In this document: positions 5,825-11,034 of the stretch, piece by piece
How the letters are laid out: each line of letters opens with the position of its first letter
How positions within the stretch are numbered: position 1 is the stretch's first letter
Source: Candidatus Woesearchaeota archaeon
GTDB lineage: Archaea; Nanobdellota; Nanobdellia; Woesearchaeales; UBA10216
Reading direction: 5' to 3'
Assembly: GCA_023269295.1 (NCBI GenBank)
Contig: JAHFTU010000038.1
Span: 1-11,034, forward strand
Length of the DNA: 11,034 nt
Program-made: the position numbers and the translations under genes
The notes under the pieces: model-generated
Seen by the model: only the letters and a program-made list of their open reading frames with translations
Databases searched by the model: none
What the model was told of the DNA's origin: nothing

Positions 5825-7741
5825 ATGGGGGACATTTTTTCGGTTTTTCTACACGCCTCTGCTATGAGGGAGATGTACAGGATCGTAACGCCTTTCGGCG
5901 CTGAGTACCTTCCCGGAAGCACTACGGTTTGGGTACTTGCTGCGCCAAGAGTTGCCATTGCGAGGCCACTGGCCGACGTGCCAAGGAATTCTCTCATTGT
6001 GCGCTTTGCAGAGTATTCCCCAGACTCGCTTGACAGGCTTGACTTTCACCTTTCCAGCCCTGATAGCGGGAGCGAGCTTTACCGAAAGGCAAAAGGGATT
6101 GTTTTCAACCTCGGGATGAGCAATCCAGCGAAAAAGAAAAGGATTGGCTATTCCAGTAGCGACGTTCTTGAGTCATTCAGGCCGCGCTTGAGCGAGCTGC
6201 TGATAAGGGGGCTGGCTGGCACTGCTGATGAAAGCCTTGAGGCTGCCGGGGTTATGCCTGGTGAGGAGCTGGAGGCGCGCCTTAGCTATGCTAGCCGCAG
6301 GGATTTCTTCAAACAACAGTACGGTGCCATGGCAACCGCGCTTGAGAAGATTGTTGCAGAGGCAGAGGCAAGGCAAGGCACGCCTCATGCTGACCGTTCC
6401 ACTATCCTTGGCTATCTCAAGGGCGAAATAAAAACACCAAAACAAGGAAGGTGGGCTCTCCTTAGACTGTTCGCAGGCTTAAACGACGAGTTCCAGAGGA
6501 TGCACGAAAGCCGCAATGAAACATCATTTACCAGCCAGGAAGGATTCTACTGGGCGGTCAGAATGTTTGACCTCATGAGAATTTTCCTGCGCAAGAGGCA
6601 AATTTTCGTGAACGGAAGGCATGAAGGGCAGGAAGCTTTGCAACCAAGAAATGGCAACTGGGATTACATCCCTGCTGGCAAGGCGTTTGCTGACTTCATG
6701 AGAGGGCAGGTTGAACCTATTGACAAGTTTTATGATGCTGTGAGAGTTCTTGACATTTCCCAAATTCATGAGTCGCTGTCAGCTTATAATGCAGAACTGA
6801 GAAAGCAGGTTTCTGCAGACAGCTCAAAAAGAAAAGGCATTTACGTCCCTGGGAAATCGCCTGATGCGCCCGAGCCGCAGCTTACTGTGAAAACGCCAAA
6901 AGAGCTTTGGGTGGATTTTTTCTCGCTTTACAACATCTGCAACATGCATTTTCTTCTTTACCTCGGGCAGATTGGGAAAAAGCTGTATGTCGACCGGTTC
7001 GGAATTGGAAAATCCCCAGTGCCTAGCGTAGTGACTCATCTTGTTCCGCCCGCAACCCCCCTTCTGAAGGCTGACTCCTACGGCGACACTGGCGAACAGG
7101 ACTTTCAGGAGGAAAGGCAGATGGGCAGGCTTGAGCAAAGTCTGATTGATGGTGTTAATGAGGGCGTGATTGATTCTGCCCTGCAGCTTCCCCAAGGAAC
7201 TTTCCTGCGGCTTTTCGGCGTAATGAGGCAAATGGCAGCCCAGGTGCCTGCTGAGATGGCGGTGAACTCGTTCCTTACGTCGCGAATTGAGGAGCTTGAA
7301 AGTTACATTGCCTCAAAAAAAACGCTGACGCACGAGGAGCGAGGCAGAGTGCTGCAGGCCGTGAACCTTAACGGCATAGTGACCAACAGGGAAGATAGAG
7401 GGGCACTTGCTACGTTAAAGGAGAAAAGGACTCGCGTTATGAAAAACTATTCCCTAAAATATGGTGGTGATGTTTTGAGAAATTTTCGCGGGATTGACCT
7501 GACACAGCACCAGCCACAGCTTTCGCTAATAAACCCTGGCCGGAACCACAACCATTATGACCCGTCAGCTGACATGTTTACTTCAATGCTCTCGGTTTAT
7601 AACCTTACTGCCCTCGGAAAGCACGCCTACAACGCCACGCCTGCAAACCTCATGAGTCCTTTGCCGGAAATCGCGCGCGTCCTTGTGGTTGCAAGAGAAC
7701 CCACCATCCTTCCAGCCCTACCCGGACACAAAAGCATTTAA
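5825..7741 (+). CDS. Large soluble protein of unknown function (638 residues)
   Basis: I do not recognise a family. The frame is long and uninterrupted, has ordinary amino-acid composition, and has its own TATA box at leaderless spacing. No signal peptide or membrane segment is evident, and only one cysteine is seen (in LYNICNMHF, about residue 377), so it is probably cytoplasmic. The first 60 residues look like a beta-rich domain (YRIVTPFGAEYLPGS, TTVWVLAAPRVAIA). Residues about 120-345 are mainly helical and rich in Arg, Glu and aromatics (RRDFFKQQYGAMATALEK; GFYWAVRMFDLMRIFLRKRQ). The C-terminus has a His/Asn cluster (NPGRNHNHYDPSADMF, about 574-589) that might bind metal; that is only a suggestion. 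The gene ends 74 bases before tRNA-Ser. Confidence 0.72.
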   Translation: MGDIFSVFLHASAMREMYRIVTPFGAEYLPGSTTVWVLAAPRVAIARPLADVPRNSLIVRFAEYSPDSLDRLDFHLSSPDSGSELYRKAKGIVFNLGMSNPAKKKRIGYSSSDVLESFRPRLSELLIRGLAGTADESLEAAGVMPGEELEARLSYASRRDFFKQQYGAMATALEKIVAEAEARQGTPHADRSTILGYLKGEIKTPKQGRWALLRLFAGLNDEFQRMHESRNETSFTSQEGFYWAVRMFDLMRIFLRKRQIFVNGRHEGQEALQPRNGNWDYIPAGKAFADFMRGQVEPIDKFYDAVRVLDISQIHESLSAYNAELRKQVSADSSKRKGIYVPGKSPDAPEPQLTVKTPKELWVDFFSLYNICNMHFLLYLGQIGKKLYVDRFGIGKSPVPSVVTHLVPPATPLLKADSYGDTGEQDFQEERQMGRLEQSLIDGVNEGVIDSALQLPQGTFLRLFGVMRQMAAQVPAEMAVNSFLTSRIEELESYIASKKTLTHEERGRVLQAVNLNGIVTNREDRGALATLKEKRTRVMKNYSLKYGGDVLRNFRGIDLTQHQPQLSLINPGRNHNHYDPSADMFTSMLSVYNLTALGKHAYNATPANLMSPLPEIARVLVVAREPTILPALPGHKSI

Positions 7742-7781
7742 ACCTGCCCTGAGTGCCCTTTAACTGGCCTTATTTGGAATT

Positions 7782-7815
7782 AGGTTTTTGATAAACCTTT
7801 TTGCGAAAAAGGTTT
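7782..7815 (+). repeat. Palindromic leader element abutting tRNA-Ser
   Basis: Same three-arm design as before tRNA-Glu. AGGTTT (7782-7787) and AAACCT (7793-7798) flank TTGAT. AAACCTTTTT (7793-7802) and AAAAAGGTTT (7806-7815) form a perfect 10-bp inverted repeat around GCG, ending one base before tRNA position 1. TTTTTGATAAA (7785-7795) lies at -31 to -21 and may be the TATA box. Confidence 0.68.
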
Positions 7816-7950
7816 GCCGGGAGTGGGCGATCCGGTGCGCCTGTCTGCCTCGAATGACCTTTTTCCCCGCTGCGAGCGGGCAAAAAGCTCAACCAAAAAT
7901 GGTAAGCAGATTTCCGAAAGGATATCGGGGTTCAAATCCCTGTCCCGGCG
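7816..7950 (+). tRNA. tRNA-Ser(CGA) with anticodon-loop intron
   Basis: The acceptor is GCCGGGA/TCCCGGC (7816-7822, 7943-7949) with G73, the usual serine discriminator. The anticodon stem is TCTGC/GCAGA (7844-7848, 7906-7910), and the spliced loop CTCGAAA is typical of serine tRNAs, with CGA at 7851-7853. A variable arm (TCC-GAAA-GGA, 7913-7922) marks class II, and the T arm is CGGGG-TTCAAAT-CCCTG. The intron is 7855-7904 (50 bases) at 37/38; shifting it one base left gives the same product. The spliced tRNA is 85 bases. Oddities: one extra base (G7823) appears between the acceptor and U8, and no clear bulge-helix-bulge forms at the junction. The intron hairpin (CTTTTT + CCCGC / GCGGG + AAAAAG, 7859-7887) followed by CTCAACCAAAAA matches the other tRNA introns. 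Confidence 0.88.
7939..7950 (+). repeat. 12-base direct repeat, tRNA-Ser copy
   Basis: CCTGTCCCGGCG, ending exactly at the discriminator base of tRNA-Ser. It recurs at 9448-9459 beyond the AbiE pair. Possible attachment-site remnant. Confidence 0.35.
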
Positions 7951-7970
7951 TTCCTTCTAAAACCAGAAAC

Positions 7971-7978
7971 TTTATATA
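7971..7978 (+). promoter_or_regulatory. TATA box of the AbiE operon
   Basis: TTTATATA, a consensus archaeal TATA box. The predicted start at about 8000 falls inside the palindrome at 7991-8011 and leaves a short leader with GGTG (8013-8016) ahead of ATG 8023. Confidence 0.65.
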
Positions 7979-7990
7979 CTTGTAACATCT

Positions 7991-8011
7991 ATTAGTAGAA
8001 ATATTACTAAT
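7991..8011 (+). promoter_or_regulatory. Operator-like inverted repeat of the AbiE operon
   Basis: ATTAGTA (7991-7997) and TACTAAT (8005-8011) are perfect complements separated by 7 bases, i.e. about one helical turn apart centre to centre. The site covers the predicted transcription start. AbiEi antitoxins in bacteria repress their own promoter by binding inverted repeats, so this is the likely site; binding is inference. Confidence 0.55.
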
Positions 8012-8022
8012 TGGTGTTAAAA

Positions 8023-8523
8023 ATGGAAGGCCTCTCGAGAAAGGAAATGGAAATTGTTTCGTGGCTTGAATTTTATGACAAATACTTTTTTTCATCATCG
8101 GAAATCGATAAGTTTGCAAAAAGCAAAACGCAGCGCTACAATTTTATCAAGCACTTAGTAAAGAAGAAACGGATCGTTAAACTGAATAGAGACAGATACT
8201 ACCTCATAACAATAAAAGCAAAATCTGGAAGCTGGGCAGAACACTCCTTCATTCTGGCAGATGAAGCCTGTGGCGGCAAGGATTATTCAATCGGTGGCTG
8301 GGCGGCGGCCAACTATTGGCATCTAACGGATCAAATTCCCATGCAAATTGATGTTTACACCACCAAGCGACAAGGCATATTGAGGGTTCTCAACACCCGC
8401 ATTGTTTTTCATCGAACCACTAAAAGAAGGGTAAGCAGCGTTGTTGTGGGAAAAATTGCAAATCACGCTTTCAGAATCGAGAAACAAGAGGATTCAAAAA
8501 AATGGCTGAAATCAAAAAGATAA
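8023..8523 (+). CDS. AbiEi-like antitoxin/transcriptional regulator
   Basis: Protein of 166 residues from ATG 8023. The first 60 or so residues look like a winged helix-turn-helix (GLSRKEMEIVSWLEF, then FSSSEIDKFAKSKTQRYNFI, then KKRIVKLNRDRYYLI, the wing). The rest has AbiEi family features: YSIGGWAAANYWHLTDQIP and QIDVYTTKRQ, which are well preserved. In type IV AbiE systems this protein counteracts the nucleotidyltransferase toxin and represses the operon. It is followed by the toxin gene with a 22-base overlap (8502-8523), which suggests translational coupling. In-frame TTG 8011 and GTG 8014 starts are possible, but GTG 8014 overlaps the GGTG ribosome-binding site and TTG 8011 is in the operator. 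Confidence 0.82.
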   Translation: MEGLSRKEMEIVSWLEFYDKYFFSSSEIDKFAKSKTQRYNFIKHLVKKKRIVKLNRDRYYLITIKAKSGSWAEHSFILADEACGGKDYSIGGWAAANYWHLTDQIPMQIDVYTTKRQGILRVLNTRIVFHRTTKRRVSSVVVGKIANHAFRIEKQEDSKKWLKSKR

Positions 8524-9293
8524 GCCCCAGAGAATTCGCAGATGTTGCCTCGCAGCACCCCTTTAACAATACCCTGCTCACTAAAGATTATTACGTTACA
8601 ATATTTCTCTACCTTTGCAAAGATATTGATGGCTTGTATTTCAAAGGAGGGACTGCTCTGCAGAAAATCTTTCTTGACCACCACAGGCTAAGTGAAGACA
8701 TTGATTATACAGTCACCGTAGAAATAGAAGAGGCAAAAAGAAAGATAACGGAAGCGATAATGGCCAGTAAGCTTGCAATTAGCATCACGAAAGATAAGGA
8801 TGTTGAAGGATTCACCCGCCTAGTTGTCCATTACAAGGGATTTGGTGATGAAGAGGGCACCGTCTTCATAGACTTAAACAAAAGAGCCAAGCTGCTCCTT
8901 AAGCCAGAACGGCATGAAATCAAGCACTTTTATGCGGAGCACATCCCGACATTCTCAGTTAATACACTAGCAAGAGACGAAATGTTCGCTGAAAAAATGG
9001 CTGCCACCGTTGGCAGGAACCGGCCTCGCGACCACTACGATGTTTACACAATAATTAAAGCCGGTTTACCAATAAATCTTGAACTCGTGAAGCAGAAGTG
9101 CAGGCAGTCAGGCGTCGAATTCGACATCCAAAGGATGTTCAGCAAGGCGGACAAGCTCAAAGCGCGGTGGGACAGGGATATGATACCGTTGCTGGCTGAA
9201 GAAATCCCTTTTCCTGAAGTCATGAAAACACTGGCGAGGCACTTCAAGCTCAAGGAAGCGAAGGAGGCGAAAAGAGATAAACGCAGTTCATGA
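8502..9293 (+). CDS. AbiEii-family nucleotidyltransferase toxin
   Basis: Protein of 263 residues with the AbiEii/DUF1814 nucleotidyltransferase fold. FKGGTALQK (47-55) is motif I, with GGT at 49-51. RLSEDIDYT (62-70) carries the catalytic pair D66/D68, and VFIDLN (121-126) brings the third acid D124. EMFAEKMAATVGRNRPRDHYDVY (160-182) is the conserved C-terminal block with K165 and the R-x-R-x-RD-x-YD pattern. In studied members the enzyme adds nucleotides to tRNA 3' ends or phosphorylates/NTP-modifies targets, halting growth, and some AbiE systems protect against phage. All catalytic residues are present, so the toxin is probably active. The Lys/Arg/Glu-rich tail (KEAKEAKRDKRSS) follows the core domain. 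Its position right after tRNA-Ser is discussed under findings. Confidence 0.88.
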   Translation: MAEIKKISPREFADVASQHPFNNTLLTKDYYVTIFLYLCKDIDGLYFKGGTALQKIFLDHHRLSEDIDYTVTVEIEEAKRKITEAIMASKLAISITKDKDVEGFTRLVVHYKGFGDEEGTVFIDLNKRAKLLLKPERHEIKHFYAEHIPTFSVNTLARDEMFAEKMAATVGRNRPRDHYDVYTIIKAGLPINLELVKQKCRQSGVEFDIQRMFSKADKLKARWDRDMIPLLAEEIPFPEVMKTLARHFKLKEAKEAKRDKRSS

Positions 9294-9316
9294 ATCTGCC
9301 ATGCTTATGTGCCGCA

Positions 9317-9374
9317 GGTATACGATTATATGCCCCGGGTATATGATACCGTCAACGCCAAAACCCCGGGGTTT
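9317..9374. repeat. Palindromes between convergent genes
   Basis: Two palindromic stretches. GGTAT...ATACC (9317-9350) encloses ATATGCCC / GGGTATAT with one wobble. AAACCCCGGGGTTT (9361-9374) is a perfect 14-bp palindrome. They lie in the 173 bases between the stop codons of the AbiEii toxin and the GT4 enzyme and may act as termination structures for both. A T-rich tract does not follow directly, so a terminator is not certain. Confidence 0.45.
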
Positions 9375-9447
9375 GCCAAAAATATCTTACGCTAAGAATT
9401 GGACCTTCCATCCGAAATCCTAACAAGATAAACAAGTTATCGACCCT

Positions 9448-9459
9448 CCTGTCCCGGCG
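9448..9459 (+). repeat. 12-base direct repeat of the tRNA-Ser 3' end
   Basis: CCTGTCCCGGCG, identical to the last 12 bases of tRNA-Ser (7939-7950). The bases just left of it (CGACCCT) do not fold as a T arm, so no second tRNA gene exists here. Confidence 0.35.
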
Positions 9460-9466
9460 CTTATTT

Positions 9467-10696
9467 TCAAATTTTCATTGCAGCTTGGGCAGCAATCGCT
9501 TTTTCATATATGCCAAGAACTTTTTGGGTGACTATTTCCCAGCGGTAATGCTTAAGGGCGCGCTGCCGCCCTTTTGCACCCATTTCCCTTCTCATGCCTT
9601 TATCATGGACAAGAGTTTCCAAGGCTGCTGCCAATGCGATTTCGTTTTTTGGCTCAACCAAAATCCCCGCACCTGTCTGGGCAAATCCTGAGACGCGACC
9701 AGCTGCGCTATTGCTTTTATTGGTATCTTCCAATACAACTTCCCTATATCCATCAATGTCAAATGCGATGACTGGCCTGCCGGAAGCCATTGCCTCAACA
9801 AGGACCATGCCGAAGCTTTCTCCGTGGGTTGCTGGCGAGCAAAAAATGTGCGACGCTGCGTAATACCGAGGCAGCACTTTTAAAGGAACATTTCCGGCAA
9901 ATACTATGCCCTTGCTGTTGCCGGATTTTACTATGACGCGCGTTTCCCTATCCGGCTTCCCTGGGCCTGCAATTATCAGCCTCGTCTCAGGGCACCTGTC
10001 GTGAAGTGTATTGAATGCCGACACCAGGTATTTCAGCCCCTTTCTTTTCTCATTTTTTCCTAATCTCCCTACGAACAGGATGTTAACTTTGCCATCAAGG
10101 TAATTTATTGCGCCATCGGCAGATTTTTCAATTGGCCTTACCGTCGGTGAAAAGCGGCGAACGTCCACGCCGTTGGGAACGATGGCGTATTCGCCTGGAA
10201 AATACTTTGATATGAAGTTTTTTGCTGCTTCTGAAACCGCAATTCTCGCCCGGATTTTTTTTGTGAGCCTGTTCATCTGTGCCGCTTTCGCGATTTTGCT
10301 GTACGCCCTTATGAGCAGGTTGTGGGGGCTGTTGGAATGCGATGTTGTTACTATAGCGCTGATGTTCGGGTCAGCACAGGCCAGAACCACAATTCCCAAT
10401 GCCAGCACGCCCGGCTCATGGATGTGGAGAATATCATAATTTTTTGTAAGTATCTGCCTGCGGATTTTGGGGAAATTCCAGAATGAGAAAGTGACTCTCG
10501 CTACCGTACCTCCTTGCATTGGTATTGGTATGGGTTTTCCTGCGGAAATCACGCCATCAAAATTTTTGACAGAGCTAGGAGCTATGATGTCAACCTCATG
10601 CCCAACTTTTCGCACAAACCTTGCGAACTGGAGAACGTGATTGGCAACGCCGCCAGGATGTGCAATGTCGTAAGGGCAAACAAGCGCGATTTTCAT
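9467..10696 (-). CDS. GT4 glycosyltransferase, PimA-like
   Basis: GT-B fold enzyme of 409 residues that most likely moves a sugar from a nucleotide-sugar donor to a membrane lipid on the cytoplasmic face. N-terminal acceptor domain: MKIALVCPYDIAHPGGVANH with the Gly-Gly loop at 15-16, then HIHEPGVLAL (91-100) and TTSHSNSPH (117-125), all as in PimA/PimB-type phosphatidylinositol mannosyltransferases. The linker VPNGVD is at 173-178. C-terminal donor domain: FVGRLGKNEKRKG (208-220) and the EX7E motif E293...E301 in HGESFGMVLVEAMASGRPVI, followed by DGYREVV. Archaea have inositol lipids, so a glycolipid role is plausible, but specificity cannot be read from sequence. A TATA-like AGCTTTTTAACT (minus strand, 10719-10730) lies about 29 bases before ATG 10696. 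Confidence 0.88.
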   Translation of the reverse strand: MKIALVCPYDIAHPGGVANHVLQFARFVRKVGHEVDIIAPSSVKNFDGVISAGKPIPIPMQGGTVARVTFSFWNFPKIRRQILTKNYDILHIHEPGVLALGIVVLACADPNISAIVTTSHSNSPHNLLIRAYSKIAKAAQMNRLTKKIRARIAVSEAAKNFISKYFPGEYAIVPNGVDVRRFSPTVRPIEKSADGAINYLDGKVNILFVGRLGKNEKRKGLKYLVSAFNTLHDRCPETRLIIAGPGKPDRETRVIVKSGNSKGIVFAGNVPLKVLPRYYAASHIFCSPATHGESFGMVLVEAMASGRPVIAFDIDGYREVVLEDTNKSNSAAGRVSGFAQTGAGILVEPKNEIALAAALETLVHDKGMRREMGAKGRQRALKHYRWEIVTQKVLGIYEKAIAAQAAMKI

Positions 10697-10718
10697 TTCT
10701 GCTGGGGGTGTTCTGGGC

Positions 10719-10730
10719 AGTTAAAAAGCT
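10719..10730 (-). promoter_or_regulatory. TATA box of the GT4 gene
   Basis: Minus-strand AGCTTTTTAACT is centred about 29 bases before ATG 10696, consistent with a leaderless transcript starting in the 53-base gap after the CAU tRNA. Confidence 0.45.
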
Positions 10731-10749
10731 TTGTCACAGGAAGAAAATA

Positions 10750-10984
10750 TGTCGGGAGCGAGACTTTCAGGACCCTTTTGCTCGTTGCGACTCGCAAAAG
10801 CGCCCCCGGAAAACGTACTGTGTTTTTGGTCGAGCTTTTTGCGAACTGTGTGAGCAAAAAGGTCGGTTTGAACTCGCGACAACGGCGTCTCCCCATTCTG
10901 CTAGAGTAAGTTCATCGCCGGCAACGCCAGCTCATCGCTCAAACATATGAGCGCCGCACTCTAGCCAGGCTGAGTTATCCCGAC
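10750..10984 (-). tRNA. tRNA with CAU anticodon (Met elongator or Ile2), two introns
   Basis: Exons on the minus strand are 10984-10946, 10888-10867 and 10763-10750, giving a 75-base product. The acceptor is GTCGGGA/TCCCGAC with A73. The D arm is ACTC-AGCCTGGCTA-GAGT, the anticodon stem CGGCG/CGCCG with loop CTCATAA, and the T stem GCGAG/CTCGC with loop TTCAAAT. Intron 1 (10889-10945, 57 bases) is at 37/38, with an imperfect central helix (CUC with GGG plus an A-G mismatch). Intron 2 (10764-10866, 103 bases) is at 59/60 in the T loop, with a textbook bulge-helix-bulge: T stem, central helix UUCA/UGAA, 3-base bulges AAC and AGU. It has a 13-bp inner stem, GACCUUUUUGCUC with GAGCAAAAGGGUC, set off by one C/C mismatch. 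The anticodon alone cannot separate methionine from agmatidine-modified isoleucine tRNA; the A1-U72 pair of archaeal initiators is absent. Confidence 0.88.
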
Positions 10985-11008
10985 ATAACAAGTTTGGCAT
11001 CTCAAGCA

Positions 11009-11020
11009 GCTTTTAAAGGT
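11009..11020 (-). promoter_or_regulatory. TATA box of the CAU tRNA
   Basis: Minus-strand ACCTTTAAAAGC is at -36 to -25 from the tRNA 5' end, the canonical distance. Farther out, toward the window end, is TTTTTTTATTAAAAACC, which resembles the TTTTTGATAAACC element found before tRNA-Glu and tRNA-Ser. Confidence 0.55.
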
Positions 11021-11034
11021 TTTTAATAAAAAAA

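Noticed and set aside
7816..7950. Selenocysteine tRNA
   Set aside because: The anticodon is CGA, not UCA, and the acceptor and T stems have normal length; the extra base before U8 alone is not enough.
7788..7985. Open frame across tRNA-Ser (65 residues); similar frames at 3790-4084 and 10621-10950
   Set aside because: These overlap tRNA exons and introns with complete cloverleaf support and encode nothing recognisable.
9441..9460. Second tRNA-Ser gene or tRNA fragment beyond the 12-mer
   Set aside because: No T arm, anticodon arm or acceptor partner can be found upstream of 9448.
10764..10866. Homing endonuclease or self-splicing group I/II intron in the longest tRNA intron
   Set aside because: At 103 bases it is too short to encode an endonuclease or a catalytic core, and the bulge-helix-bulge explains its splicing.

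Overview
The window looks archaeal, most likely from a DPANN-type lineage. This rests on four things: start codons with a TATA-like box about 25-30 bases upstream and no leader, three tRNA genes with introns (two in bulge-helix-bulge contexts), a Dpo4/DinB-type Y-family polymerase ending in a PCNA-binding motif, and a small CxxC-x17-CxxC zinc protein of a kind I associate with DPANN genomes. The lineage is inference; no rRNA or other marker is present.

Layout. Bases 1-44 (-) carry the first codons of a GT2-like glycosyltransferase. A PIN-domain/UPF0175 toxin-antitoxin pair follows (172-949, +) with a near-palindromic operator between its TATA box and start. A membrane methyltransferase of the ICMT/PEMT type is convergent to it (1010-2071, -). 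From a divergent promoter comes the zinc-ribbon protein (2303-2488, +), then a block of four tandem hairpins (2558-2650), then dinB (2708-3793, +). Next is tRNA-Glu(UUC) with a 54-base intron (3895-4023). A 308-base gap holds an 11-bp inverted repeat and a doubtful 55-residue ORF. A secreted helical protein and a small Pro-rich lipoprotein form an operon (4332-5738). A 638-residue protein I cannot assign follows (5825-7741). Then come tRNA-Ser(CGA) with a 50-base intron (7816-7950) and an AbiEi/AbiEii toxin-antitoxin pair (8023-9293). On the minus strand at the right end are a PimA-like GT4 glycosyltransferase (9467-10696) and a CAU-anticodon tRNA with two introns, one of them in the T loop (10750-10984).

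Most notable observation. One intron in each of the three tRNA genes shares a sequence block: GACC, a U-run/A-run hairpin ending in AAAAAG, then CTCnACCAAAAA. In Glu and Ser it sits in the anticodon loop; in the CAU tRNA it sits in the T loop. The U-run and A-run lengths change together. In Glu and Ser the tRNA is also directly preceded by a palindrome whose 3' arm is complementary to the intron block. This looks like a spreading family of tRNA introns plus a matching leader element.

Other points: the two toxin-antitoxin modules each have a candidate operator palindrome beside the promoter, and the last 12 bases of tRNA-Ser recur beyond the AbiE pair, as a tRNA-targeted insertion might leave.
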